Positions 24,447 to 35,800 are shown, numbered from the stretch's first letter. The stretch: DNA of 64,000 nt from UBA1952 sp965200035 (GCA_965200035.1 OZ241334.1:3720001-3784000), one strand, 5' to 3'. The notes: generated from the sequence alone by a model not told the origin. Numbers and translations: made by a program.

Positions 24447-25853
24447 TCAATTGCCTTTAGGCAGATCAGGGCTTTCTTTTTTATAGAAAAGAGTCAGCAG
24501 TGGAGCTGTCATAAAAGTGGTTACCAGCGCCATAATCACCAGCATTGTAAAAATCTGTGCAGAGAGAATACCCAGATCATAGCCGATATTGAGCACCACA
24601 AGCTCCATCAGTCCGCGTGTATTCATCAGTGCGCCGAGGGCAAAGCTGTCTCTCCAGGATTCGCCGGTAAAGCGCGCCGTCAGTGCGCTGCCACCGAACT
24701 TGCCGACCACTGCAACCAGAATAATCATCCCGCACATGCCCCACAGAGCGCCTTCGCTCAGCAGACCGATCTGTGTACGCAATCCGGTAAATGCAAAGAA
24801 CAGCGGCAGGAAGAGAATCAGCGCCACATCTTCAATTTTCTCAGTCAGGATCTTGCGGAAATTCCAGCTATCCGGCATAATGATGCCGGCCATAAATGCC
24901 CCGAACAGCGCGTGAATACCGATAAGCTCACAGACGTAAACGCTTGCCAGCAGCACAATGAACGAAGTGCCAACTGCCGCTGCCTGTTTGGAACGTTGTG
25001 GCAGCCAGCGCTCTGCAAGCCGCTTCAGTAAAGGCTTTATCAGAAAAAGCATAGTCAGCACATACAAGATCGTGGACGCGATCACATAAGCGGTGCCCAA
25101 CAGGGAAGATGATTTTGCAATGGCAACCACAAATGCCAGAATGCACCAGGCAGTAATGTCATCAGCTGCTGCACAGGTTATAGCCATCGTGCCCAGTCGG
25201 GTGCCGGTAAGTCCCCGCTCGCGGATCACGCGCGCCAGCACCGGAAAAGCCGTGATGCTCATGGCGATGCCCATAAACAGCGCAAACGCATAGAAATGCA
25301 CACCGGCAGGCGCCATTTGCTTATAAATAAAATACGCCAGCCCAACGCCCAGCCCATAGGGAAAAACAATGCTCGCATGGCTGATGATGACAGCCGCCCC
25401 GGCTTTCTTTTTAATAAGGGAAAGATCAAGCTCCATGCCTACCACAAACATGAACAGGATAAGCCCAACCTGACTGATGAGCTGCAGGTGAGAAAGCGAT
25501 TCTTTGGGAAAGACAAAGGCACTGAATGCAGGCAGGAACAACCCCAGTACCGATGGTCCAAGGATGATACCGGCAGCCATTTCGCCCATTACCGGTGGCT
25601 GACCAAATTTTTTGAACAATGCTCCACACAAGCGTACGGTACAAAGAATGGTGATGATCTGGAAAAGAAAGATGGTCAGGGGATGACTCAGCGACTTAAT
25701 CAGCTCCTGCGTGAATGGAACGCCTGCCTTAACCGGCCTGGCAGTCACCGTACTATTCTCCAACAAGGAACCGGCATCCAGCTCAAAATAAATCAACGCA
25801 AAGAGGGCGCATACTGTAACTATGTAAAAAAGAAGGTTTTTGGTGGATTTCAT
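24447..25853 (-). CDS. Cation:proton antiporter, CPA2 (Kef/NapA-like) family
   Basis: A 468-aa inner-membrane antiporter with about 13 helices, exchanging Na+ or K+ for H+. Family marks include FGQPPVMGEMAAGIILGPSVLG, FMFVVGMELDLSLIKKK, AMSITAFPVLARVIRERGL, the ion-binding-type TCAAADDITAW (adjacent Asp pair), and LMNTRGLMELVVLNIG near the end. It stops after the membrane domain, without the RCK/TrkA-N domain of Kef channels. A TTG-N20-TATCTTTC promoter ends 6 nt before the ATG. Confidence 0.92.
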   Translation of the reverse strand: MKSTKNLLFYIVTVCALFALIYFELDAGSLLENSTVTARPVKAGVPFTQELIKSLSHPLTIFLFQIITILCTVRLCGALFKKFGQPPVMGEMAAGIILGPSVLGLFLPAFSAFVFPKESLSHLQLISQVGLILFMFVVGMELDLSLIKKKAGAAVIISHASIVFPYGLGVGLAYFIYKQMAPAGVHFYAFALFMGIAMSITAFPVLARVIRERGLTGTRLGTMAITCAAADDITAWCILAFVVAIAKSSSLLGTAYVIASTILYVLTMLFLIKPLLKRLAERWLPQRSKQAAAVGTSFIVLLASVYVCELIGIHALFGAFMAGIIMPDSWNFRKILTEKIEDVALILFLPLFFAFTGLRTQIGLLSEGALWGMCGMIILVAVVGKFGGSALTARFTGESWRDSFALGALMNTRGLMELVVLNIGYDLGILSAQIFTMLVIMALVTTFMTAPLLTLFYKKESPDLPKGN

Positions 25854-25859
25854 CGCGGC

Positions 25860-25890
25860 GAAAGATAAGCAGAGAAAATATTGTGTTCAA
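25860..25890 (-). promoter_or_regulatory. Putative promoter of the antiporter gene
   Basis: On the minus strand TTG (25890-25888), 20 nt, then TATCTTTC (25867-25860) matches the -33/-7 pattern with one change. The ATG follows after 6 nt, so the transcript would be leaderless or have an extremely short leader. Confidence 0.45.
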
Positions 25891-26126
25891 GCTATGAGGC
25901 GTACATGAATATTGAATCTTCCTGATATAGTCTCGTATCGCTCTGCCATTTTTTTATTTATCAGCATTTCAAATGCGGTAAGAAGCCAGGCTTGCATCTT
26001 ATAAGAATATTTTCTAAATAAATACCTGAATTCATATTCATGCATCATTTTACATTGAAAACGTGTAACTTGTTAATTGAAAATTGTAAAAATGCTTATT
26101 TTATAAAATAAAATAATAATCTCAAT

Positions 26127-26143
26127 AGGCATAATTTTTATGT
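26127..26143 (+). promoter_or_regulatory. TGGCATA-type motif, copy 5
   Basis: AGGCATAATTTTTATGT lies 50 nt upstream of ATG 26177 in a 323-bp, very A+T-rich gap between the divergent antiporter and response regulator genes. The first base differs from the other copies. Confidence 0.4.
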
Positions 26144-26176
26144 GAATTTTAAGTTGATCCTAAAACACACAAATTC

Positions 26177-26584
26177 ATGCGCAGGGTATTTCTGATTGAT
26201 GATGAAGAAATAGCTAACTATATCAACGAGTGGACTATCAAAAGTCTGGATGTATTTGATCACATTCACGTATTCCAGTCTGCAAGAACAGCGCTGGACA
26301 CTATGTTAGCCTTACAGTTAAACAATGATATTTTGCCGGAGCTGATTCTGCTGGATCTGCATATGCCTGCGATGAACGGATTTGAATTTCTCAACGAACT
26401 TACCAGCAGCTTCCCCGATTTAGGAAAAACCAAAGTGATTATGCTCACCACTTCTGAAAGCCAGTCTGACAGAATTAAAGCAATGAGCTATCATTTAGTC
26501 AAAGGATTTTTGGCAAAGCCACTCCGCGCTGCTGAATTAACTGCCTCTTTATCGTTAAGGGAATTGCCGGTAGCTATGCACTAA
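26177..26584 (+). CDS. Stand-alone response regulator receiver protein
   Basis: A 135-aa receiver domain: RRVFLIDDEEIANYINEW opening with the acidic pair, phosphoacceptor Asp in LILLDLHMPAMNGFEF, TKVIMLTTSES with the switch Thr, and the conserved Lys in GFLAKPLRAAEL. No output domain follows. There is no kinase nearby, making it another orphan; signalling is presumably by protein contact. The A+T-rich upstream region with a TGGCATA-like motif suggests its own promoter. Confidence 0.88.
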   Translation: MRRVFLIDDEEIANYINEWTIKSLDVFDHIHVFQSARTALDTMLALQLNNDILPELILLDLHMPAMNGFEFLNELTSSFPDLGKTKVIMLTTSESQSDRIKAMSYHLVKGFLAKPLRAAELTASLSLRELPVAMH

Positions 26585-26644
26585 ATGGCCTGTTTGATGA
26601 GCGCAATCTTTTTATGAGTGAGAAACAAAAGCTGTCAAGCTAAT

Positions 26645-27223
26645 TTATCCGTTCATTAAAATAGGTGCAGCAAGCAGTTCCGCGTTTTCGCTTGTAACTA
26701 TCTCTATCAGGGACTGTGTTAGATTATTTATGCTCTCCAGAGTTTTATCGTCAACAATTTTGCCGTCACTATTAACCTTAGCCTGCACAAAGGGAATTAA
26801 TAATTGAGTTTGTTGGGTCATTTTCGCTTCGAGAATCAAAAGGGTTCCTAAAAGCGAGCTATGTGCTTTTTCGCCGGATAGAGAAGCAGTAATTAAAGCA
26901 ACAGGTTTTTTAGAGAAATTCATGGTGGAAACAGTCCAGTCAATTGCGTTTTTTAATGCGCCCGGTACACCGACTGCATATTCAGGACTACAAATTATGA
27001 TCGCATCTGTATCTTTCACTTTTTGACGAAAATCCGTCACTTGTTGAGGAACATGCTCGTTATCCAGGTCAGGGTTATAATGCGGAAGATCAGCCAGGCC
27101 ATCAAAAACGGACACCGTAAAAATATCTGTCGTTAAAGCGATAATTGCTTTTATAACATTAAGGTTTGAAGAGGCCTTTCGTATACTTCCGGATATGGCC
27201 AGTATTTTGATTTTATTGTTCAT
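26645..27223 (-). CDS. NADPH-dependent FMN reductase family protein
   Basis: A 192-aa flavodoxin-fold enzyme that uses FMN and NAD(P)H, related to azoreductases, chromate reductases and quinone reductases. The FMN phosphate loop ISGSIRKASSN is at the start, then ADLPHYNPDLD, and the family signature SPEYAVGVPGALKNAIDWT. I chose ATG 27223 (MNNKIKILAISGS) over 27274, since the extra residues precede the first beta strand without family support. The substrate is unknown. It is transcribed alone. Confidence 0.9.
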   Translation of the reverse strand: MNNKIKILAISGSIRKASSNLNVIKAIIALTTDIFTVSVFDGLADLPHYNPDLDNEHVPQQVTDFRQKVKDTDAIIICSPEYAVGVPGALKNAIDWTVSTMNFSKKPVALITASLSGEKAHSSLLGTLLILEAKMTQQTQLLIPFVQAKVNSDGKIVDDKTLESINNLTQSLIEIVTSENAELLAAPILMNG

Positions 27224-27386
27224 GATTCTGAAAGTCAAATTGGGTGTAATTATTATACCTGAATAATTTTTCACTAAGCTAAAATTATTCAGGTTTAACC
27301 TGCCATGGAGCTTCGAGGTCAGAAGTGCTTACGAAACGCTTTTGATTAAAAGGCAGTAAATACGCTGCTTTAGGTACTAAAAACAG

Positions 27387-27416
27387 AAAAGGCGACCGTA
27401 TATCAGTCGCCCTTTT
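27387..27416 (-). terminator. Terminator after tRNA-Lys
   Basis: On the minus strand GGCGAC and GTCGCC (27406-27411 and 27391-27396) pair, flanked by A-run and T-run, just past the tRNA 3' end. Confidence 0.7.
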
Positions 27417-27417
27417 G

Positions 27418-27490
27418 TGAACCCGTTGGGACTCGAACCCAAGGCCCATACATTAAAAGTGTATTGCTCTACCAACTGAGCTACGAGTTC
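27418..27490 (-). tRNA. tRNA-Lys (anticodon UUU)
   Basis: A 73-nt cloverleaf with all arms: acceptor GAACTCG/CGGGTTC, D arm GCTC...GAGC, anticodon loop CTTTTAA with UUU, T arm TTGGG-TTCGAGT-CCCAA and discriminator A. CCA is not encoded. A terminator follows. Confidence 0.97.
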
Positions 27491-27790
27491 ATCCCACAAC
27501 CGCTATTCGCGATCGGGGTGCAAAGATAAGCAGCCTTTCCTTTTTTCAAAAGGTTTTTCAAAGAAAATTTTCTCAGGCAAGTTCTTAACAGATTACAGAT
27601 AAGGCATTAGCCAAGTTTCATCAACCTGCAAGCTCTTTACGATTTGTATTTACAAGTATGTCCAAAGACCAATGGTGAAGATTGAATTTTTTTGAGAAAA
27701 GCAATAAGTACAACCCACTATTGAAATTGATGGGCACCGTTTTACTGAAATTTTTTAAGTGATTTATAGGGGTTCAATAACAAAGCATTT
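27491..27790. other. 300-bp gap without a recognised gene
   Basis: A+T-rich sequence between the tRNA-Lys 5' side and the end of rmuC. It should hold the tRNA promoter, but I see no clear -7 box, hairpin or ORF. Confidence 0.4.
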
Positions 27791-29260
27791 TTAAGCAGTT
27801 ATGATTGGTTGATCCGATAGCTCATCTGGTAGAAGGCCGGGCAGCAGATCAGGTGTTTTTTCCACGGCTGTTAGCGATTCAACATTTTTCAACCTGCGCT
27901 GAATGGCTTTTGTACGCGGACCCACCACATCATCCAACTGACCAAGACCGGTCTGTATATTTTTTTGCGCTCTTTCCAGCAGTCCGCCAAACTTTTCAAA
28001 TTCTGTCTTTACGGAGGATAGCACCCTCCATACCTCACCGCTTCTTTTCTGCAATGCCAGTGTGCGGAATCCCATCTGCAAACTGTTGAGCAGCGCAGCC
28101 AGTGTAGTTGGTCCGGCTACGGTAATCCTGTATTCATCGCGCAACTGATCCATCAGAGAGCTGCGCCGGATCACCTCTGCATAAATGCTTTCAAAAGGAA
28201 GGAACAGAATAGCAAAATCCGTTGTGTTCGGCGGGTCCAAGTATTTATCGCGAATGTCTTTGGCCATCCTGCGGATGGTTGCTTCCATATTTTTTGTTGC
28301 CGCTTCAATGTCTTCAGAACTGCCCTGATCATACGCTGTGATGAGGTGCTCATAAGCGTCTTTGGGAAATTTGGCGTCTATAGGAAGGTACACATGCGCT
28401 GCTTCATCTTCGCTGCGGCCTGGCAGCTTGATCGCAAACTCTACCAGTTCGTTACTACCTGCACGCGTACATACATTGGCATCGTACTGGGCAGGCGCAA
28501 GAATCTGCTCAAGCAGCATGGCCAGCTGCACTTCGCCTACGCCGCCCCTAAGCTTCACATTGCTGAGCACCTTTTTCAATCCGCCTACATCGCTGGCTAT
28601 GGTCTGCATTTCACCGAGTCCTTTTTGTACTTCGATCAGTTGTTTTCCCACGGTTTCAAAGCTCTGACCAAGGCGGTCGCTCAGTGTTTTTTCCAGTTTT
28701 TCTTCTACGGTAGAGCGGATGATGTCAAGCTTGGTTTCTGTATTCCGGATCAGTTCATCCTGCCTTATTTCGAGCTGCTTGAATTTTTCTTTCTGGAGAT
28801 CATTAAACGAGGCCACATTTTTATCGAACGTATCCTGAAAACCCTTGAATGCCTGACTGAGCACATCCCGCATTAGGAGATGATCTTTTTGCGCCTGTTC
28901 CTGCATGGCGGCAAGCCGGGCCGCTACTTTTTCCGTAATTTTTTCCAGTTGAAGCGTTGTAATGGAAATTAGCTCTTGTTGTTCTTTTTTCAGCTCACCA
29001 AACTTTGCCTGCTGGTCTGTAATGAGGTCTTTCAATGCCAGGCTGAGCTCCTGCCGGTTGCCCTTCGCCTGTCCCGCGGCTTCTTCGCGGCTGATGCGAA
29101 AATCTTCTTTCAGATTTTGTTCAATGCGGGTAAGACCTGATTGTAGAGACGTTATTTTTTCGGTCAGATCATGAGCCACGCCAATTGCTTTAGGCTTCAG
29201 CAATAAAAATAAAACAGCAATGAGCAGCAGACAGATTATGATCAATAAAATGGTGGGCAT
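27791..29260 (-). CDS. rmuC: DNA recombination protein RmuC
   Basis: RmuC is a membrane-anchored, nuclease-like protein that limits certain genome rearrangements. The chain has one N-terminal helix (MPTILLIIICLLLIAVLFLLL), a long coiled coil (about residues 30-220, with KLEKTLSDRLGQSFETVGKQL), and the conserved RmuC domain (LRGGVGEVQLAMLLEQIL, YLPIDAKFPKDAYEHL, FLPFESIYAEV, VAGPTTLAALLNSLQMGFRTLALQKRS). About 489 aa, normal length. The best start is ATG 29260; a TTG at 29269 is less likely. It lies downstream of a terminator, so it is its own unit. Confidence 0.95.
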   Translation of the reverse strand: MPTILLIIICLLLIAVLFLLLKPKAIGVAHDLTEKITSLQSGLTRIEQNLKEDFRISREEAAGQAKGNRQELSLALKDLITDQQAKFGELKKEQQELISITTLQLEKITEKVAARLAAMQEQAQKDHLLMRDVLSQAFKGFQDTFDKNVASFNDLQKEKFKQLEIRQDELIRNTETKLDIIRSTVEEKLEKTLSDRLGQSFETVGKQLIEVQKGLGEMQTIASDVGGLKKVLSNVKLRGGVGEVQLAMLLEQILAPAQYDANVCTRAGSNELVEFAIKLPGRSEDEAAHVYLPIDAKFPKDAYEHLITAYDQGSSEDIEAATKNMEATIRRMAKDIRDKYLDPPNTTDFAILFLPFESIYAEVIRRSSLMDQLRDEYRITVAGPTTLAALLNSLQMGFRTLALQKRSGEVWRVLSSVKTEFEKFGGLLERAQKNIQTGLGQLDDVVGPRTKAIQRRLKNVESLTAVEKTPDLLPGLLPDELSDQPIITA

Positions 29261-29320
29261 AGTCCACAAGATATTGGTAATAAAAGAATAAAAGGGAATG
29301 TACGATCAATCTGGACATAA

Positions 29321-29353
29321 GAAAGCCGGTCTGTACCAAACAGACCGGCTTTC
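29321..29353 (-). terminator. Rho-independent terminator after the small secreted protein gene
   Basis: GAAAGCCGGTCTG (29321-29333) pairs perfectly with CAGACCGGCTTTC (29341-29353) around a 7-nt loop, between the secreted-protein stop and rmuC. Confidence 0.8.
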
Positions 29354-29370
29354 CATACAAAATGCAATGA

Positions 29371-29664
29371 TTAGTTGATATGGTCGGCGGGAGATGCCGG
29401 AGTCGTTTGCTGCTGCTGAGGCGATGCAATAGGCTGTGTGCCGATTGGCGGCTGGCCTGGCTGGCTCATTGGGCTGGCCATTCTGCGCGTACGCTGGGCA
29501 GGTGCCTGTAACGTATTCGGAGTAGTGGCATGAGGCTGCTGGGTAGCAGTACCGGCAGGAACTGTAGGAGCTACGTTCTGGCGCGTTGCAGGCCGTACAA
29601 CCTGTGCAGATACAGCGTTAGCAGAAAGGGCTGCGACAGCGATAAATAAGAATAATTTTTTCAT
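29371..29664 (-). CDS. Small secreted Pro/Thr/Gln-rich protein
   Basis: A 97-aa protein with a clear signal peptide (MKKLFLFIAVAALSANAVSAQ) and a mature part made mostly of Pro, Thr, Ala and Gln (ATQQPHATTPNTLQAPAQ, IASPQQQQTTPASP) that is probably unstructured. No family or function is recognised. The frame is open to 29937, but those extra residues do not look like a secretion signal and would overlap the glucan synthase gene. It follows the giant synthase gene by 163 bp on the same strand and ends at a strong terminator. Confidence 0.7.
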   Translation of the reverse strand: MKKLFLFIAVAALSANAVSAQVVRPATRQNVAPTVPAGTATQQPHATTPNTLQAPAQRTRRMASPMSQPGQPPIGTQPIASPQQQQTTPASPADHIN

Positions 29665-29827
29665 GGTCATTATTGAATGTGATTTTTTCAAGTGAAAATC
29701 CGGGTATGCATCATATGTACTGTGCAAGGTATTTATGCGGATGTATTGATTGGTTGTTTGTAAAATTAAATTTTTTAAAGCATTCAAAAACAAAATCAAA
29801 TTAGAGAATGCATATTTCAAATTAATG

Positions 29828-32800
29828 CTACACGCTGCTCGGATTCTGCCCATTTGAAGGTGCCTCTTTTCTGTGGCCTGTAATAAGCTCAATATAGTGT
29901 TCTTTTCCATCGTCCAGCAGTTCAATAATGCTTTCATTCACAGCTACTCCATCTGCTTTAATCGTAGTGTGGCTATGCGAGAACACGGGCTGTATTACGT
30001 GAATATGATAGAGCGAAGTACGATGACGATAAGTTACCTTAAAACCATCCCATGCGGCAGGAATGCAGGGTGAGAGGTGAAGCTTGTCCGCCTCAATTTT
30101 CAGGCCAAGGATAGAATCCAATATCAGGTAATTCATCCAGCCGGCAGAGCCCGTGTACCACGTCCAGCCGCCGCGGCCTTCGTGCGGATCGGCTGCATAA
30201 ATGTCGGCCGCCGCTACATAGGGCTCCGCTTTGTAAATATTGATGAGCTCCGGTGTATTGCCATGATTGACCGGATTAATCATTGAAAACAGCTCCCAGG
30301 CTTTTTCATTTTCTCCAAGCGCAGCAAACGCCATGATTGTCCATACTGCTGCATGCGTGTATTGCCCGCCATTTTCGCGAACGCCCGGCACATAACCTTT
30401 AATATAGCCGGGATTGAGGTCGGACTTATCAAAAGGTGGGTCTAATAATTGGATCAGGCCAAGGTCGCGGCGAACGAGCTGCTTATCTACTGCTGCCATG
30501 CCCATCTTTGAGCGCTCCGGATCGCCTGCACCGGAAAGAACAGACCAGCTTTGAGAGATAGAATCAATCCGGCATTCATCATTTTCTTTTGAGCCCAGCG
30601 GAGTGCCATCATCGAAATAAGCTCTGCGGTACCACTCGCCGTCCCAACCGTTTGCTTCTATGTTTTTTTGCAGCTTGGCCGCCTCATTTTTACATTCATC
30701 AGAAAAAGCCTGATCGCTGTGCAGTGCCGCTACTTTGCTGAACCGCATCAGTACATCATAGAAGAAAAAGCCCAGCCAGATGCTTTCGCCCTTATCTTCA
30801 ATGCCCACACGATCCATCCCATCATTCCAGTCGCCGCTGCCGATCAGCGGAAGTCCATGTGCGCCCCACCGGAAAAATCCATGACGGATAGCTGCTACGC
30901 AATGATCATATAAGCTTGCCGAATCTTCCATCTGGTTGGGCAGGTCGTAATAAGATTCTTCGCCGGCATTAAGCAGACGGCCTTCCAGATAGGTGACGGG
31001 CTGCTTCAGCAACTCCAGATCGTTGGTGCCGAGAATGTAGCGCGCTGTAGCAAATGGCAGCCAGAGAAAATCATCAGAACAGCGGGTACGAACGCCTCTG
31101 CCAAGCGGGGGATGCCACCAGTGTTGTACATCGCCTTCCTTGAACTGACGGGAAGCGCAGCGCAATATCTGCTCACGGGCCAGCTCAGGCTTTGAATGGA
31201 TGAGCGACAATACATCCTGCAACTGGTCGCGGAAGCCAAAGGCGCCACCTGACTGATAATAACCGCTTCTGGCCCAGATACGGCAAGCCAGCGTCTGATA
31301 GGGAAGCCAGCCATTGGCCAATACATTGAGCGCTTTATCCGGCGTGTCTACCTGTACCGCACCAAGCGTTTCGCTCCAATACTCATTCACTTTTTTCAAT
31401 GATTCGGCTGCGGCCATGCTGCCTTTCATTTTTTGCGCCAGCGCTTGTGTGACGCTGGTATGCCTGGCCGTTCCCAAACGGAAAATGATCTCGCGCTCTC
31501 CGCCATCGCCCAATTCAAAAGCCACCTGCATGGCGCAGCAAGGATCAAGCGCGCTTCCTGTTCTCCCAGAAAGGCGGGTGCGATACATCGCTGCCGGCTG
31601 TTGCATCGAGCCATTGCGGCCAAGGAATTCTACGCGGTCTGTTGTGTACGTGCGGGAAGAATCATCTGTATCAAAAAATACGATGCGGTCTGCGAAAGTG
31701 GTATTGTAGCGATTTCGCGTAAAGACTGCGCCGGTAGCAATGTCCAACTCGGTAACGATGTGCATCTGTGTTTTAGAAGCCTGATCGCCAAGCACCCATT
31801 CCACATAGCCTGTTGCAGATAGCCTGCGGGCGCGGCCGGAACTGTTTTTTATTTTCAGAACGGTAAATTTTATACCGCTTTCTATATCCACATACACCTT
31901 CATCTGAGAAGCCAGCCCATCTTCTTCATGTTCAAAAATGCTGTAGCCAAATCCATGACGCGTTGTATAAAATCCCTGCCCGAATACAGGCAATGGGGCA
32001 GGCGACCAGAAGTAACCGCTTTCTTCGTCACGCAGGTAATAGGCTTCTCCGCTCTTGTCGCTTACGGGATCATTATGCCAGGGTGTTAACCGGAATTCGT
32101 GCGCATTTTCCGCCCATGTATAAGCCATGCCGCTTTCTGAAATCACGGTGCCAAAATCTTTGTTGGCAATCACATTCACCCAGGGAACCGGCGTCTTTAC
32201 ATTCTTCTTTGTTGTGATGATGTATTCTTTGCCATCCTGCGAGAAGCCACCATAACCATTGGCGAATAATAAGTTTTGTTGTGGCGCTTGTTGGGGAGTG
32301 CTCACGCGCTGTATCTCTGTCGCTGGTTTGAGCTGCGGAGGCAGCGCTTTCTGCGTGCTACGCTTATTGATCTGATCAGATAGAGAGCCTTTATTATCAT
32401 GGATGATTACACGCGCCACAGTCTGGAACAGGATACGATCTTCATTGGAGATCTGGTCTGCAGAGCGAACGAATACGCCGCCCGGTTTGTCGGTCGTATA
32501 ACCGCTGACTGCGTTAACCATGCTCAATATCTGATCCTGCAATACCTGCCGGTAGCTGCCGTGGTCTTCATTCCAGATGACCAGATCAACAGCCAGCCCT
32601 TTGAGCCGCCAATAGGCATGTGCCTGAATAAGCTGCTGCACCAGCTCTACATTTTCAGAATCATGAACGCGCAAAAGGATGATGGGCAGATCACCTGAAA
32701 TGGAATAGCTCCACAATCCGGACTGGCCTTTATGATTGCTCTTGATAATGAATGGATCGGCGCGCAATAGAGGATTGGAATAGATGATTGAGCTGGCGAG

Positions 32801-35800
32801 GCGGCCATAAAGCTGCGCATCGGCCTCTGTAGCATTTATCTGGCGCAACAATACCTGACTATGCGTCCACGAAAGTTCAAATGCACGGTTCTTCAAATGG
32901 CGGTCATGATATTTCTCCATCATGCTCAGGCAAGTATCCCGGTGCTCACCCATGCCAATAACCATATCAACAGTTGCCGTCTGTCCGGGCTTCAGAACAA
33001 TGCGGTAGCGTACAGCTACAATGGGATCAAGCACCGAACCTTTACTACCCGATAAAGCGCCGGACTGCTGCATAGCCGCCGGATTAGCCAATGTATTCCC
33101 GCGTCCAATGAACTTCATCCGGTCTGTCTCATAAGAAGGACCTTCCGCATCTGCGCCTTGTACTGTCATCTGGTGAAACATCCAGGGTGGTGTCTCATGG
33201 CTGGCACGAGCGCGGCGCGTACAGATAATAGCAGGATGATGCTCGTGAATCTCCGTTTGTACAAACAGATTGCTGAACGCCGGATGTGCCATATCGGCAC
33301 CTTGTGTGGCAAGCACCACTTCAGCATAGCTGGTCACTTCAATTACCCGGCGCGACTGAGTGCGATTGGTGATCCGCACGCGCCTCATTTCAATGTCATC
33401 TTCCGGAGATACCACTACTTCCGTACGCGTAATCAGTCTATTATCTGTTCGATGAAATTCTGCATGGCCCTGTGAGAATACGGCTTCGTAATGTTTAGTC
33501 TTTTTAAGAGCTGGCTGATACGTATTGGACCAGAATTCACCGCTGTCCACATCCTTAATGTAGCAGAATACTCCCCAGTTATCCTGCGTGCTGTCTTCGC
33601 GCCAACGCGTCACCGCTATATCTTTCCAACGACTGTAGCCTCCGCCGGCATTGGTAATCACCACCTGATATTTACTATTGGTAAGCAGCTGCACTTCGGG
33701 CGCAGGCGTATCCGGTGTATTGATGATTCGTATCTCAGGCACACTGCTTTCGAGATGCGTTTCAGTAACATCAGAATTGTGCGCATAATATAAACTTGCC
33801 TTTGGTGCACGCTCCTGCAGTAGTAACAGCGTAGCCTGCAATTGTGGCTCTGCTTCAAAACGGCGCTGCATAGGTTTATCCAGCAACATGTAAGCTAATG
33901 CAAGGAAGCCCATGCCTTGGTGGTGCACCATGAATGAACGGACAATAGCATTGGTCTGACCGCGCGGCACACGGGAAGGGGTATAGTCAACTGCTTCAAA
34001 AAATCCATAACGGCCTTCAAAGCCAGCGGCAGACATTACCTGCAGGTTGCGCGTAGCTTCTTCAGGATCGATCATCAAAGCCATCATAGTAGCATAGGGA
34101 GCTATGACCAGATCATCACCGAGGCCACGTTTCAGACCCAGACCCGGCACGCCAAATGCACGGTACTGATAGTTAAGGGAAGCATCCACTGCATTGTAGC
34201 CTGCTTCTGAGATACCCCAGGGAACATTTCGCTGACGACCATATTCAATCTGCCGCTTCACTGTAGCACGATGCGTTTCATCGAGCAGGGTATGCTCATA
34301 GGAAGGCATTACCAGCATGGGCATCAGGTATTCAAACATAGAGCCGCTCCATGAAAGCAGCACCGGATCGCCGCCTGTATTGGTAAGCAGCCTGCCTAAT
34401 GCAAACCAGCTATCCTGCGGCAATTTTCCCTGAGCGATGGCTACAAAGTTTCCAAGCCTTGCTTCTGAGGCCAGCAAATCATAGTAGCTGGCATCGCGGC
34501 GCTGTTCATCCACATTATAGCCAATGCGCAAAAGGTTTTTTGACTTGTCATACAGAAAATCGTACTCCATATCTGCGAGGTCTGCGGCTTGTGCAGCAAG
34601 TGATTCCAGCAAACGGATACGGCTAATGGCATTGCGGCTGGCGGTACCTTGCTGTTTATAAAATTCATTGACCCAGACCTGTTCTTCATCAGAGAACGGT
34701 GCAAAAGATTCAAGCGCAGCAGCCGGAATGTTTTTGGCAAGATCGGCGAGCGAAGGTGGAATGAGCAGTTTGGTTACACCATTGAAACGTTCGGGCTTGC
34801 CCGGCAATGCAAGATAAGGCACCTGTTGCCTGATGTCTTCCAGATGATCTGTGATCTGCGCGCACAGCCGGTCTGTCCATTCGTAGAGCAATGCATCCTC
34901 TGCTGGTTCCGTATGTTGTCTGAGCTGATTGATTGCGTTGGCAAGCTTCTCCAGTGCATCAATCACCTCTGTAACCAATACCGGACGGTCAATATTAAAA
35001 CCTGCTACCAGCTGCTCCAGCTCATGGAAAGATTCCAGATTTACATCTTTCAGGTAGCCTGATATTACATACAATGTATCACGGATGCCCTTGAATATCC
35101 GGGTGTGAATAATGGGCTGGTGAATCATAGCAAGCAACCCTTGCCGCAGCGTCAGCAAATGGCCTGCGAGGTTACCGCTGTCAACAGTTGAGATGTATCT
35201 CGGAGCTAATGGAGTTTTGGTTTCAGTATCATACCAGTTGTAAAAATGGCCCATGTAGCGCTCCAGGTCCAGCATGCTGTCCATTGTATTTTTAATACGC
35301 TCGACAGCTTTTTGCGCCGGAATGTAGCCAAAATCATAAGCAGCAAGGTTTGCCAGCAATGCCAGCCCCATATTGGTTGGCGAGGTACGATGCGCCGTAC
35401 GCTCTATCGGATGCTCCTGGTGATTATCCGGCGGCAGCCAGTTATCTGCCGGACCAACAAATTCTTCATAAAAAGACCAAGTCTTGCGCGCGATTTTATA
35501 GAGAAACATCCGCTGCTCCTGAGTGATCTTTGCTGCCTGCCGCTTCACCGGCTCACTGATCCACCATGCAATAGCAGGAGCAGCTATCCAGAGCAGCAGA
35601 AAGGGTAGAGCATAAGGCAAAGCTGCGACTCTGTAGAATGCCAGATAAATGATTATGAGCACCGCGGTGACGGGTGAAAACCACATAGAGAAATAGGTAG
35701 CGTCCAGTCCCTTTCGCTCTTTACGATGAGCGCCTGAGGGTGTCCATTCCAGCAAGCCTTTGTGCGAAACAACCATACGCCAGTTGGTACGGATAATGGC

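Noticed and set aside
24444..25868. Two plus-strand frames (195 and 190 codons) opposite the antiporter
   Set aside because: The antiporter on the minus strand has full family motifs; the opposite frames are rich in His, Gln and Arg and lack any gene signs.
29665..29937. N-terminal extension of the small secreted protein to 29937
   Set aside because: It would place about 90 unrelated residues before a perfect signal peptide and overlap the glucan synthase gene.
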